Below, piece after piece: positions 51,693-59,673 of a stretch of DNA of 64,000 bases. The translations under genes and the position numbers were made by a program. Below the pieces are notes generated by a model. It was not told the DNA's origin. It saw nothing but the letters and a program-made list of their open reading frames with translations, and did not search any database. The first letter of the stretch is position 1. Every line of letters begins with the position of its first letter. This DNA comes from Ruegeria sp. HKCCD4315 (lineage in GTDB: Bacteria; Pseudomonadota; Alphaproteobacteria; Rhodobacterales; Rhodobacteraceae): positions 2,484,501 to 2,548,500 of the forward strand of contig NZ_WVRN01000001.1 of the NCBI RefSeq assembly GCF_013112245.1, written 5' to 3'.

Positions 51693-52703
51693 TCAGTTGC
51701 CCAGCGCGTTGATCTGGTCCAGAACACCATCCGGCCAGGAACCCGCAAATTCGCTATCCAGATACATGGACTGTACCTGATTGCGGAAGGCTGCCAGATC
51801 AGGTTCGTAGATTTCCATCCCCTGCTCTTTCAGGAAACTGACCAGATCCTCTTCTTTCTGAAGTTGCTTCTGACGGCCTGATTCCGCTGCTGCGTCCGCA
51901 GCTTCCTGAACCTTGGCTTGTTGTTCCGGCGTCAACCCGTCCCAAACTTCTTTGCCAATGGCGATATAGTTCAAGTCGACCAAGTGCGATGTCAGGATGA
52001 TCTGATTGGTCACTTCGTAAAACTTGGCATCAACCACGGTCGGCAGCGGGTTGTCCTGACCGTCAACGGCGCCGGTCGACAGAGCTGTATAAACCTCTGA
52101 GAACGCCATTGGTGTCGGGGCGGCACCCAGCGCTTTGCCAAGGAACTGCCACGCATCGGTGCCCGGCATCCGCAGGTTCACACCCTCCAGATCAGCCGGG
52201 GTGCTGACGGTCAGTTCATCCTTGGGTTGGCGCAGGTTCACCTGACGACGGCCCAAATACATGACCGACAGCAGTTTGACGCCCAGTTCTTCTTCGGCCT
52301 TTTGCTTGAAGGCATCCATCAAGGGATCGTTGAAGACAGCCACCTGATGCGCGGCGTCCTGATGGACATAGCCTGCTGTAAATATCGAAAACTCGGGGAA
52401 GAACTGTGCCAGTTCTTGCGCCGAGGTGATCGACATTTCCAGGTTACCCCGGCTGATGGCGTCCAACTCGGTTCCTTGGGCGAAGATGGTTCCATTATAG
52501 CTGGGCTCGTAGCTTGCGAAATCAGCGACCATGGGCGCGAAAACCTCGGCCATAGCGACCGAGCGTTGATCGGTCTCTGATCCTGATGTTGCGAGGCGAA
52601 GTTGCACTTTGTCTTCCGCCAGCGCACCACTTGTTGCGCTAAACAGAACACCGGTTGCAACCAGGGCTGATACAGCAGCCCGGCGGGTAAGTTTGGTAAT
52701 CAC
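51693..52703 (-). CDS. dctP: TRAP transporter periplasmic binding protein
   Basis: Solute receptor of 336 aa with a signal peptide (RRAAVSALVATGVLFSATSGALA, cleavage near residue 29) and the DctP fold: VNLRMPGTDAWQFLGKALGAAPTPMAFSEVYTALSTGAVDGQDNPL, where the Arg (L-R-M-P) is the carboxylate-binding Arg of the family. The ligand is therefore probably an organic acid. It starts with GTG at 52703 behind GGGAGGAG. First gene of an eight-gene operon whose promoter holds the GntR palindrome. Confidence 0.92.
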   Translation of the reverse strand: MITKLTRRAAVSALVATGVLFSATSGALAEDKVQLRLATSGSETDQRSVAMAEVFAPMVADFASYEPSYNGTIFAQGTELDAISRGNLEMSITSAQELAQFFPEFSIFTAGYVHQDAAHQVAVFNDPLMDAFKQKAEEELGVKLLSVMYLGRRQVNLRQPKDELTVSTPADLEGVNLRMPGTDAWQFLGKALGAAPTPMAFSEVYTALSTGAVDGQDNPLPTVVDAKFYEVTNQIILTSHLVDLNYIAIGKEVWDGLTPEQQAKVQEAADAAAESGRQKQLQKEEDLVSFLKEQGMEIYEPDLAAFRNQVQSMYLDSEFAGSWPDGVLDQINALGN

Positions 52704-52788
52704 TTTGCTCCTCCCTGAGACATCATGATGCTTCTTTTTTGCGATTCAGAGTTTTGACCTATTTTGGACATTTTGCAAGATGTTTTAC

Positions 52789-52805
52789 AAAATATCAGAT
52801 ATTTT
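52789..52805. promoter_or_regulatory. GntR-type palindromic operator of dctP operon
   Basis: AAAATATC-A-GATATTTT, a perfect 17-bp palindrome, 86 nt before the dctP start and overlapping the stop codon of the upstream gfo gene. Same core as 43941-43959. Confidence 0.6.
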
Positions 52806-53886
52806 TCATTACTTGCAATCTCTGTTGCTGCGTTTCCTGAAGGTTTCTTATCCTGACTGTTTCACCTGTTCTGCAGGAATTCTGAATAGCTTCAATAACT
52901 TGAAGTGTTTTTAAACCTTCCCATCCAGACACAATCGGCTCTGCTTCGTGTCGAGCTACTTCAACAAAGTGCCTAAGCTGATTGACCAGAGGGTCAGACG
53001 CCCCCTTCTTCAGCGCGGTTGATGAGATTGGCGTCCACCAGTCCCTTTGCTCACCCTGGTAACTCCACAATCGAAGATCGGGAACGGACAACGAACCATG
53101 AGAGCCACCTATCATGTAGCTACTCTCAGTGGTTGAAGGATAGATTGGATATTCCTGAGACGTCATCTCCCAGCTCCATGGAGCGACGATGCTGTCGGAC
53201 ACACTTATGGTTCCAATCGCCCCGCTTTCGAACGTCAACAGAGCACCGGCAACATCTTCGTTGTCGTAACCGCGCTTGGATACAGCCGACTGAGCCTGAA
53301 CGGTCAAGACTTCTCCGGCCAGGTACCGCAGCAGATCCACATCGTGGACAAGATTGACCGAGATGGGCCCTGCACCGGGTTTCTTTCTCCAGGGCGCAGC
53401 ATCAAAATACTCGTCTGGCTTATAAAACCAGCAATTCGCATGGACAGCGCGCACATCTCCAATCTTCCCATCGACAATGGCTTCCTTAGCCGACCGGATC
53501 AGAGGATTGTGTCGACGATGGTGTCCGACCATCAGTGGCACATTGGCCTTCTCCGCTGCTTCAACAAGCTCAAGTGCAGCGGTGGCTTCCACGGCGATCG
53601 GCTTTTCGACAAGAAGAGGACAACCATGTCGAACACACGTGAGGCCTTGTTCAACATGAAGCGTGGTCGGGGTCGCAAGGACAGCTCCGTCCGGCGTCTG
53701 ATTTACAAACATTTCCTCAAGGGTCTCGTAACATGCGACCCCGTGCTCAACGGCGTAAGCACGACCTTCATCGCTGGGGTCGACCACCGCGACGAGATCA
53801 ACATGGCGCAACGCTCGGATAGCGTCCGCGTGGCGGCGTCCAACAAGACCAATGCCGACAATGGCAATGCGAAAGTTCTTAGACAC
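52795..53886 (-). CDS. Gfo/Idh/MocA family oxidoreductase (3), GTG start
   Basis: Dehydrogenase of 363 aa: IAIVGIGLVGRRHADAIRAL at residues 7-26, catalytic CPLLVEKPIAVEA (Glu-Lys-Pro), VGHHRRHNPLIRSAKEAI and VNLVHDVDLLRYL as in myo-inositol-2-dehydrogenase-like enzymes. The GTG at 53886 follows GGAAGGAAG and begins exactly at the Rossmann strand; longer in-frame extension upstream is not supported. It is transcribed away from the GntR gene and directly precedes the dctP operon, possibly with read-through. Confidence 0.85.
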   Translation of the reverse strand: MSKNFRIAIVGIGLVGRRHADAIRALRHVDLVAVVDPSDEGRAYAVEHGVACYETLEEMFVNQTPDGAVLATPTTLHVEQGLTCVRHGCPLLVEKPIAVEATAALELVEAAEKANVPLMVGHHRRHNPLIRSAKEAIVDGKIGDVRAVHANCWFYKPDEYFDAAPWRKKPGAGPISVNLVHDVDLLRYLAGEVLTVQAQSAVSKRGYDNEDVAGALLTFESGAIGTISVSDSIVAPWSWEMTSQEYPIYPSTTESSYMIGGSHGSLSVPDLRLWSYQGEQRDWWTPISSTALKKGASDPLVNQLRHFVEVARHEAEPIVSGWEGLKTLQVIEAIQNSCRTGETVRIRNLQETQQQRLQVMKNI

Positions 53887-53994
53887 TTTGCTTCCTTCCG
53901 GAGGGCCCGGCGAATCCCGAAACCGATGATTGCGATCGGGCTGCTTTGCCCAACTTGGCCACGACCGTATTGGGGTTTTCGCGATTCCGCAATA

Positions 53995-54024
53995 ATGTAT
54001 GATATTTTTATTTTTACCATACAT
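53995..54024. promoter_or_regulatory. Inverted repeat between gfo (3) and gntR
   Basis: ATGTATG and CATACAT, 16 nt apart, flank GATATTTTT, which is one half of the palindrome seen at 43941 and 52789. It lies in the shared promoter region of the divergent gfo and gntR genes and could serve autoregulation. Confidence 0.45.
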
Positions 54025-54094
54025 CAGTTTGGATTGCTGATGTCTCTGAAAAATGCTAATTGAACGAGGAAACTGATAATATCGGGTGAAACGC

Positions 54095-54748
54095 ATGGCG
54101 AAACAGCCGTCTACGATAGGTGCAAGCACCTATCAGCGAATCAAGCGGGACATCATCTTCGGGGAGTTGCAGCCCGGCTCCAAACTGAAGCTGGACGCCT
54201 TGAAGGAACGCTACTCGGCAAGCCTTTCGACACTTCGTGAAACGCTGAACAGGCTCGCCAGCGACGGATTTGTTGAAGCTCCTGAGCAACGGGGGTTCCT
54301 GGTCACACCGGTTTCACGAGAAGACCTGACCGAGATATCAGAGCTGCGAGTCTTGTTGGAATGCCACGCGTTGGAGTTGTCCATCGCGAATGGCGACACA
54401 GACTGGGAAGGCAACCTTGTTGCCGCACACCACAAACTGCATCTGATGGAACAGCAGCTTCTCAAAGGCGACGAGTCCGAGAAAGAAACCTGGAAACGAT
54501 ATGATTGGGAGTTTCACCAAGCGATGATCGCAGCCTGTAACTCCAAGAACCTTCTGTCTCTGCATTCAATCATCTACGACAAGTACCTGCGGTATCAGAT
54601 GCTTGTGCTGACTTATCGCGGCGAAGAGGCGGTCAAGGAGCACAAGGGCATGTTCGATGCCGCGCTGGCCAGAGACGCCGACACGGCCAAGAAACTGTTG
54701 GAGGATCACATCCGAAACGGCCTCACCCACACGTTACAGGCTATGTAA
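54095..54748 (+). CDS. GntR family regulator, FadR-type
   Basis: Regulator of 217 aa: winged helix at residues 8-70 (TYQRIKRDIIFGELQPGSKLKLDALKERYSASLSTLRETLNRLASDGFV) and an all-helical FCD ligand-binding domain (VLLECHALELSIANG, DWEFHQAMIAACNSKNL, EHKGMFDAALARDADTAKKLLEDHI) with Asp/His metal-ligand positions. FCD proteins usually bind small organic acids. Divergent from the gfo gene; GTG at 54086 is an alternative start. Likely controls the isomerase, dctP and gfo transcription units. Confidence 0.87.
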   Translation: MAKQPSTIGASTYQRIKRDIIFGELQPGSKLKLDALKERYSASLSTLRETLNRLASDGFVEAPEQRGFLVTPVSREDLTEISELRVLLECHALELSIANGDTDWEGNLVAAHHKLHLMEQQLLKGDESEKETWKRYDWEFHQAMIAACNSKNLLSLHSIIYDKYLRYQMLVLTYRGEEAVKEHKGMFDAALARDADTAKKLLEDHIRNGLTHTLQAM

Positions 54749-55012
54749 GGCGGCATGCTGATTGCGTGCTTCGACGTCTTCAGGTCGACTTGGCAGTGAA
54801 AATCTCAAAATTCTAAGTCTAAATCGAGAAGTTTGTGAACGGCCCTTAGCTGCCCTTTGGCCCGGCCACCTGACGCGGCTGTGCGGCCCTTCAGAGGAGA
54901 AATTCGCCACGAGCGCTACATCCAATTCAACCCGAACTCGTGGATTGCGGGACTTTTGCCTGTCGTCGTATTGAGAACAGACAAGCATTTGGCAACATCT
55001 CTAAATGAAACG

Positions 55013-55960
55013 ATGACCTCTGCCGAACCCATACCTCAATCTCCGGATCGCACCCTTGTTGGCGTTGCGCTGATGCTGGGGTTTTGTCTAACCGCTCCTT
55101 TGCTGGATGTGTCTGCGAAACTCGCGTCGACCAGTGTGCCGGTTGGGCAGATTACGGCTGCTCGGTTTGTGGTGCAATGTGTGCTAATGGCGCCTTTCAT
55201 CTGGATAATGGGACTGTCGTTGCGCGTGGCGAAAGATCAGGTGATGGTGATGGTTTTCCGCTCATTGCTGCTGGTGTTCGCAACATTTTGCTTCATTGCC
55301 GCGATCCGGGTGATGCCCCTTGCCGATGCGCTGGCAATCGTGTTCGTTGCCCCTTTCATCGTCTTGTTGGTCGGCAAGTTCTATCTTGGAGAAGCCGTTG
55401 GCCCGCGTCGCGTTGGCGCGGCGCTTGTGGGGTTTGTCGGGGTGTTGTTCGTCATCCAGCCAAGTTTCGCAGCTTTCGGCGCTGTTGCTATTATTCCGCT
55501 TGGCACGGCAGTTGCCTTCGCTTTCTACATTCTTTTAACCCGGGGGTTGTCGCGTCGGGTGCACCCTGTGACCCTGCAATTCCACACCGGCCTGATCGCC
55601 AGCCTGGTTTGCATTCCAGCTCTAATTGTTGCGCAAGGTTCCGGCTCTGATTTGTTTGATCCCGTTTGGCCGACAGATATCGCGTTGTTGTGGCTTTTGG
55701 GCGCTGGCTTTTTCGCGACGGTGAGCCACATGATGATGACCTATGCGCTGTCTTTTGCACCTTCCGTCACGCTGGCACCGCTGCAGTATTTTGAGCTGCC
55801 GGTCGCAACCTTGTTCGGCTATCTTGTCTTCAATGATTTCCCGAACACGCTTAGCCTGCTTGGCATTGCGATCATCATCAGTGCGGGGCTGTATATGATA
55901 CATCGCGAAAGGATGGCGGCCAGGCAGTTGGTCACCGTACGTGCCGTACCTCCAATCTAA
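55013..55960 (+). CDS. EamA/DMT family transporter
   Basis: Membrane protein of 315 aa with ten hydrophobic helices arranged as two EamA repeats (LDVSAKLASTSVPVGQITAARFVVQ; ATFCFIAAIRVMPLADALAIVFVAPFIVLLVG; second repeat MTYALSFAPSVTLAPLQYFELPVATLFGY). DMT transporters export metabolites or amino acids. The frame is open for 52 codons further upstream, but the ATG at 55013 gives a normal length. Last gene before the second tRNA-Gln repeat. Confidence 0.85.
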   Translation: MTSAEPIPQSPDRTLVGVALMLGFCLTAPLLDVSAKLASTSVPVGQITAARFVVQCVLMAPFIWIMGLSLRVAKDQVMVMVFRSLLLVFATFCFIAAIRVMPLADALAIVFVAPFIVLLVGKFYLGEAVGPRRVGAALVGFVGVLFVIQPSFAAFGAVAIIPLGTAVAFAFYILLTRGLSRRVHPVTLQFHTGLIASLVCIPALIVAQGSGSDLFDPVWPTDIALLWLLGAGFFATVSHMMMTYALSFAPSVTLAPLQYFELPVATLFGYLVFNDFPNTLSLLGIAIIISAGLYMIHRERMAARQLVTVRAVPPI

Positions 55961-56113
55961 GGCTACTCGCTCGGTCCGTTCCGGACATACAAAGTGCAAA
56001 CACAAAGTCAAAAGCAGAAAAGTGAGGCACAATACTGGACTTAAACCAATTTCCGAACACTACCCATTGACCCCATTTCCTTTATTTTGTTAATTTTCAA
56101 CATGTTGACAAAA

Positions 56114-56132
56114 AATCCTACCACCCCAGCCA
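56114..56132 (+). repeat. Second copy of tRNA-Gln 3' end (candidate attR)
   Basis: AATCCTACCACCCCAGCCA is identical to 37948-37966, the last 19 nt of the tRNA-Gln fragment. The T-loop and anticodon arm are absent here. It is flanked by unrelated sequence, as expected for the far end of an integrated element. A related stretch, CCACCACCCGAGCCA, occurs 73-87 nt further on (56205-56219). The 324 nt from 55961 to 56284 hold no gene. Confidence 0.6.
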
Positions 56133-56284
56133 GTTCATCAGAACATGGAACGACGACAGGCACTTGGGGCTAAACGCTCCGGGAAATGCCCCCGTTTATG
56201 CCCCCACCACCCGAGCCACTTGTTAACAGCCCTGGGGGAATCTTTGGGGCGGACCCTCTCTACTTGCGGGAGGAGAGGGTAGCC

Positions 56285-57142
56285 TCATTGAAGGTATCTG
56301 TTTCGTAGAGAGTCCAAGTCCTCATCTGTAAGACCAAGACCTTCGCGAAGGTAGCCTTCGACCGAACCATAGCTCTTTTCAACGCTGTTGTAGAACTCGT
56401 CGAGATAGGAATCCCGAACCCCGAGCGAAGGCCAGACGGCTGCTGCCGTCATATTTGTGCCGTAAGCCGCATTGACTTCCGCCGCGATCTGTTCGGCCTT
56501 GTTGTCAGCATCTTTAAGCACGTTGCTCATCATGAAATCGGCTTGAATGTCTTCCTTTGTGACACCAAGCGCGGTCAGGACAAGCGCGGTCGCGACACCG
56601 GTGCGATCCTTCCCGCCGGAGCAATGAAATAGAACTGCCTCCCCTTCCGGCTGGCCAAGCAAAACGTCGAACAGATCGCGGTATTCGTCTGTATAATCCG
56701 TTGCGATGTAACCAAAGGCACCGGCAAACAAGGCATCTGTTCCCTCCGCGGTGGCCGTCCCTGACTTTATGCTGGCGCGCATGTCTTCAATCATCTGACT
56801 TTCACTTTCCATCACAGGGAAATTATGGCGTTTGGGTCCCTCCCCTTCTGGCCATTGCGCCGGGTGGGCCGTCGCTTCGGATGTGGTTCTGAGATCAACA
56901 ATTGCGCTGACCCCCATGTCGTCCAGGCGCTGTTTGCTGCGCTCACTGATCTCGTCTATCTCGCCGGATCTGATGAGTTGCCCCGCACGTACAACGCGAC
57001 CGTCCTCCGTTTTCAAGCCACCGAGGTCTCGGGTGTTGAGGACACCTTCCAGGGGAACAGCCCGCTCCTCATCCGCGATAACGGGAAATGTGCCAACCGT
57101 CATCAGAAGGAGGGTAACGCCAATTGATCTAACCAGGTTCAT
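56285..57142 (-). CDS. Periplasmic tyrosine phosphatase (Y_phosphatase3-like)
   Basis: Protein of 285 aa with a signal peptide (MNLVRSIGVTLLLMTVGTFPVIADE) and the atypical protein-tyrosine/lipid phosphatase fold. N-terminal NTRDLGG and RSGEI motifs are followed by the active-site loop FHCSGGKDRTG (Cys-x5-Arg). Family members dephosphorylate phosphotyrosine or phosphoinositides outside the cytoplasm. The ATG at 57142 is preceded by GGAGAG. It points away from the arylsulfatase gene's 5' side but lies on the same strand downstream of it. Confidence 0.85.
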   Translation of the reverse strand: MNLVRSIGVTLLLMTVGTFPVIADEERAVPLEGVLNTRDLGGLKTEDGRVVRAGQLIRSGEIDEISERSKQRLDDMGVSAIVDLRTTSEATAHPAQWPEGEGPKRHNFPVMESESQMIEDMRASIKSGTATAEGTDALFAGAFGYIATDYTDEYRDLFDVLLGQPEGEAVLFHCSGGKDRTGVATALVLTALGVTKEDIQADFMMSNVLKDADNKAEQIAAEVNAAYGTNMTAAAVWPSLGVRDSYLDEFYNSVEKSYGSVEGYLREGLGLTDEDLDSLRNRYLQ

Positions 57143-57223
57143 GTCTCTCTCCATTGCCGTGTAGGACTTAGGTCTTTGATGTCTTTGCCCCGCGTAGATC
57201 GACGAGGTCTGACATTGGTTGGC

Positions 57224-57600
57224 TCAAAACCCGCCAAAAACGGCGACCTGCGTGTCAGTGCTGTCGACAAGATCATAGCCAACAGAGTCGGAAAATACTG
57301 TCCCGCGCACTTCGGCATCCGCATTGGCTGGAATGCCTGGACCCACGGCGGCGTCCTGGTCATCACTCAGATCCAGATACAACGTGTCCGCAAAAAACCA
57401 ACAATTTGCCACGCCGCGCCTCGACCGCGCCCATCTATGCGAAATCGAGATTGTCGAGTATTTCGCTGAAGCTGATGTCAATGCTGCGACCGGTTGTTGT
57501 TTCGCCGCTCAGTGCCGGGCCCCAGAGGTATAGGTAGCCTGTGAAATCCCAGTCCGCGTCTTGCGCATTCCCATTTGCTGACCAGCCTAAAAAAGGGCAA
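57224..57600 (-). pseudogene. Decayed outer-membrane beta-barrel-like protein
   Basis: Reading from 57600 down gives WSANGNAQDADWDFTGYLYL, then WGPALSGETTTGR, SFSEILDNLDFA and a stop, then MGAVEARRGK. After an apparent indel near the GTGGCAAATTG stretch another frame continues FADTLYLDLSDD and AVGPGIPANADAEVRGTVF, GYDLVDSTDTQVAVFGGF and a stop. This is one ancestral coding sequence with a nonsense codon, a frameshift and a truncated C-terminus. The segments resemble alphaproteobacterial outer-membrane proteins often found beside arylsulfatases. Confidence 0.6.
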
Positions 57601-57744
57601 CGCTTGTGACGGCCAGATGTTGTCTTTGGGTTGGTGTGGTTCTTTCAATCATGACATTGACCTGTTGATGTGCTGGCTACTCATCGCGATGCACTTTCGT
57701 TACCTTTGAGGCGCGCGTGGACAGCCCCGCGCGCCCTTGGGGCT

Positions 57745-59403
57745 TCACTCTTGCCAGCTCATGAAGACCTGTCGTGCTTCTTCGCTTTCGGGGCGCAGGT
57801 TTTCGATACCGCCGTAAGGGATGTCTTTGCCGATCTCAGAGTTCGGATACTTGGCGATCATCTTCTGGTGGCGCTTGATCATGTCCTGAAACGACGCGCC
57901 GGCCCAAAGCGAGTACCCCACAAGCGGATGCTGCTCGCGCGGGTCGCGATAGATGTTGTAAGTGGGTGCTGCGGCTCCGGGTGCGCCTGGTGCCGGCAGG
58001 TGCATCTTGAACTCCTGCTTTACGACCGAGCGCAGGACCGGACCTTCGTACACATAAACGTAGTCTCTGCGCCCATTGCCTTCACCTTCCAGCAGCAATG
58101 CTGTCTGGTCGATGCCATCGATCACCCGGTCACGCGGGATATAGTCCGTAGCGCCCGCGATACGCGCGATTGTGGTGTAGATATCCGAGACGTGAAAAAT
58201 GTCACCAGCAGCGCTGTCAGCTTCAATCACACCGGGCCAGCGAATGAACGCATCAGTGCGCACCCCCCCTTCGAGGTGTTGGGTTTTGCCCCCCCGGTAT
58301 ATCAGCTGGTTCAAGCCGGATGTCCCTTCGTAATGGTACATCAACCCGTTATCAGCCATGATCATGACTATGGTGTTGTCCGCCTCGCCGGTTTGTTCCA
58401 GCGCGGCGAGGACCTCACCTATCCAGCCGTCCAGAAGCTGCAACTTGTCCGCGTGAAACCCTCCGTTACGCGACAGTGCTTGATCAGGATAGGCAAAGTT
58501 CAGCGGATACAGCGGCCAGTATTGGAGAAAAAACGGTTCATCCAGGGTTGCAACGCGCTCAAGCTGCTCGATCGCCTGTGCCTGATAGCGTTCGTTCATC
58601 TCTTCATACTTGGCTTGAGTCCATTCTTCACCCACAGCCATTTCGACCTCGCGCGCTGGCCCGCCTGCTTCCGCCTCGACGCCCGTTACCAAACCGTAGG
58701 GTTTGAACCGCTCATCCAATAGAAACGCATTGTTCTGTCCGGACGCATGGTATCCCAGCATATTATTCGCTTGCATCGCTTCGCGCGTCATCAGGCTTAG
58801 CTGAACCTGTTGATGCAACGGGAAAGCCGCCCAGTCGAAGCCTTGATTGTGCGGGTAGGCCTCCTCGATATCGCCCTGGTGCCACTTTCCGACGTGGGTT
58901 GTATTGTAACCCGCCTGTTTCAGGATTTCCGGCAGCGTCACTTCGCTGGCAGGCAGCCCTTCCCCGACCAAAGCAACTTTCACTTCTTCCACACCGGCCC
59001 TGATCGGATGGCGTCCGGTCAACATGGCCGTACGCGTTGGAGTGCAAGAGGGCTCGGTGTACATACGCATCAACGACATGCCTTCGCTGGCAAAATCATT
59101 GATATTCGGGGTTTCTATCCCCATCACGTAGTTCATCTTGCGCTCGCCCATCTGGCCGAAGCTGATGTCATCGATAAGGATGTACAGAAAGTTCGGTGGC
59201 TTGCCGCCGTTGGCGTCCCGGATTTCCGCCAACCTCGCTTCAATCTCGGTGTCCTGCGCATCCCATTGTTCGCCAAATTGAGCGCGCAGGAACTCATACT
59301 CGCCATCATGCACAATTGCGTCTTGTTGTGCGACCGCTGGCACCGCACTTAGCACTGTAAGCATACAGGCAGCGATACCAATCTTCTGTGTAACGTTAGT
59401 CAC
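57745..59403 (-). CDS. Arylsulfatase, secreted
   Basis: Sulfatase of 552 aa with a signal peptide (IGIAACMLTVLSAVPAVAQ) and the formylglycine motif C-T-P-T-R in EPSCTPTRTAMLTGR, with metal ligands in LIDDISFGQMGE and MADNGLMYHYEG. It hydrolyses sulfate esters in the periplasm and needs a formylglycine-generating enzyme, not encoded here. It overlaps the small DNA-binding gene upstream by 8 nt. In marine bacteria such enzymes release sulfate from aromatic or carbohydrate sulfates. Confidence 0.9.
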   Translation of the reverse strand: MTNVTQKIGIAACMLTVLSAVPAVAQQDAIVHDGEYEFLRAQFGEQWDAQDTEIEARLAEIRDANGGKPPNFLYILIDDISFGQMGERKMNYVMGIETPNINDFASEGMSLMRMYTEPSCTPTRTAMLTGRHPIRAGVEEVKVALVGEGLPASEVTLPEILKQAGYNTTHVGKWHQGDIEEAYPHNQGFDWAAFPLHQQVQLSLMTREAMQANNMLGYHASGQNNAFLLDERFKPYGLVTGVEAEAGGPAREVEMAVGEEWTQAKYEEMNERYQAQAIEQLERVATLDEPFFLQYWPLYPLNFAYPDQALSRNGGFHADKLQLLDGWIGEVLAALEQTGEADNTIVMIMADNGLMYHYEGTSGLNQLIYRGGKTQHLEGGVRTDAFIRWPGVIEADSAAGDIFHVSDIYTTIARIAGATDYIPRDRVIDGIDQTALLLEGEGNGRRDYVYVYEGPVLRSVVKQEFKMHLPAPGAPGAAAPTYNIYRDPREQHPLVGYSLWAGASFQDMIKRHQKMIAKYPNSEIGKDIPYGGIENLRPESEEARQVFMSWQE

Positions 59404-59617
59404 TCTTAGATCCCCCTTGAGTACTCATGGATTCCATGGCCTGAACAATCAGTGCGTGGCACGTGGCCGAGAGCGATTGCTTTGATCTCTGCGCCAACTC
59501 CAAAAGGCGTTGGTGCTCAGGTGGCGTAAGGAACGTCACGACCCGCTCTGACCGCGCATCGGCTTCAGCAAGCCGCGGGCGACCCATAGTCGTATCGTTT
59601 GAGGACCCCCCAGTCAC
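59396..59617 (-). CDS. Small DNA-binding-like protein upstream of arylsulfatase
   Basis: Protein of 73 aa: MGRPRLAEADARSERVVTFL then a helix pair PPEHQRLLELAQRSKQSLSATCHALIVQAME, a pattern like ribbon-helix-helix/CopG proteins. The GTG at 59617 is favoured because GAGGTG lies 6 nt before it; ATG at 59587 is the alternative. Overlaps the sulfatase gene by 8 nt. It may regulate the sulfatase. Confidence 0.65.
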   Translation of the reverse strand: MTGGSSNDTTMGRPRLAEADARSERVVTFLTPPEHQRLLELAQRSKQSLSATCHALIVQAMESMSTQGGSKSD

Positions 59618-59673
59618 TTGACACCTCGCCTATCGAATTAGCTACATTACCGGTAAACTGTCAGGCTCTGTAA

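Noticed and set aside
57670-58722. A 350-codon open frame on the plus strand
   Set aside because: Antisense to the arylsulfatase gene; the sulfatase motifs on the other strand are decisive.
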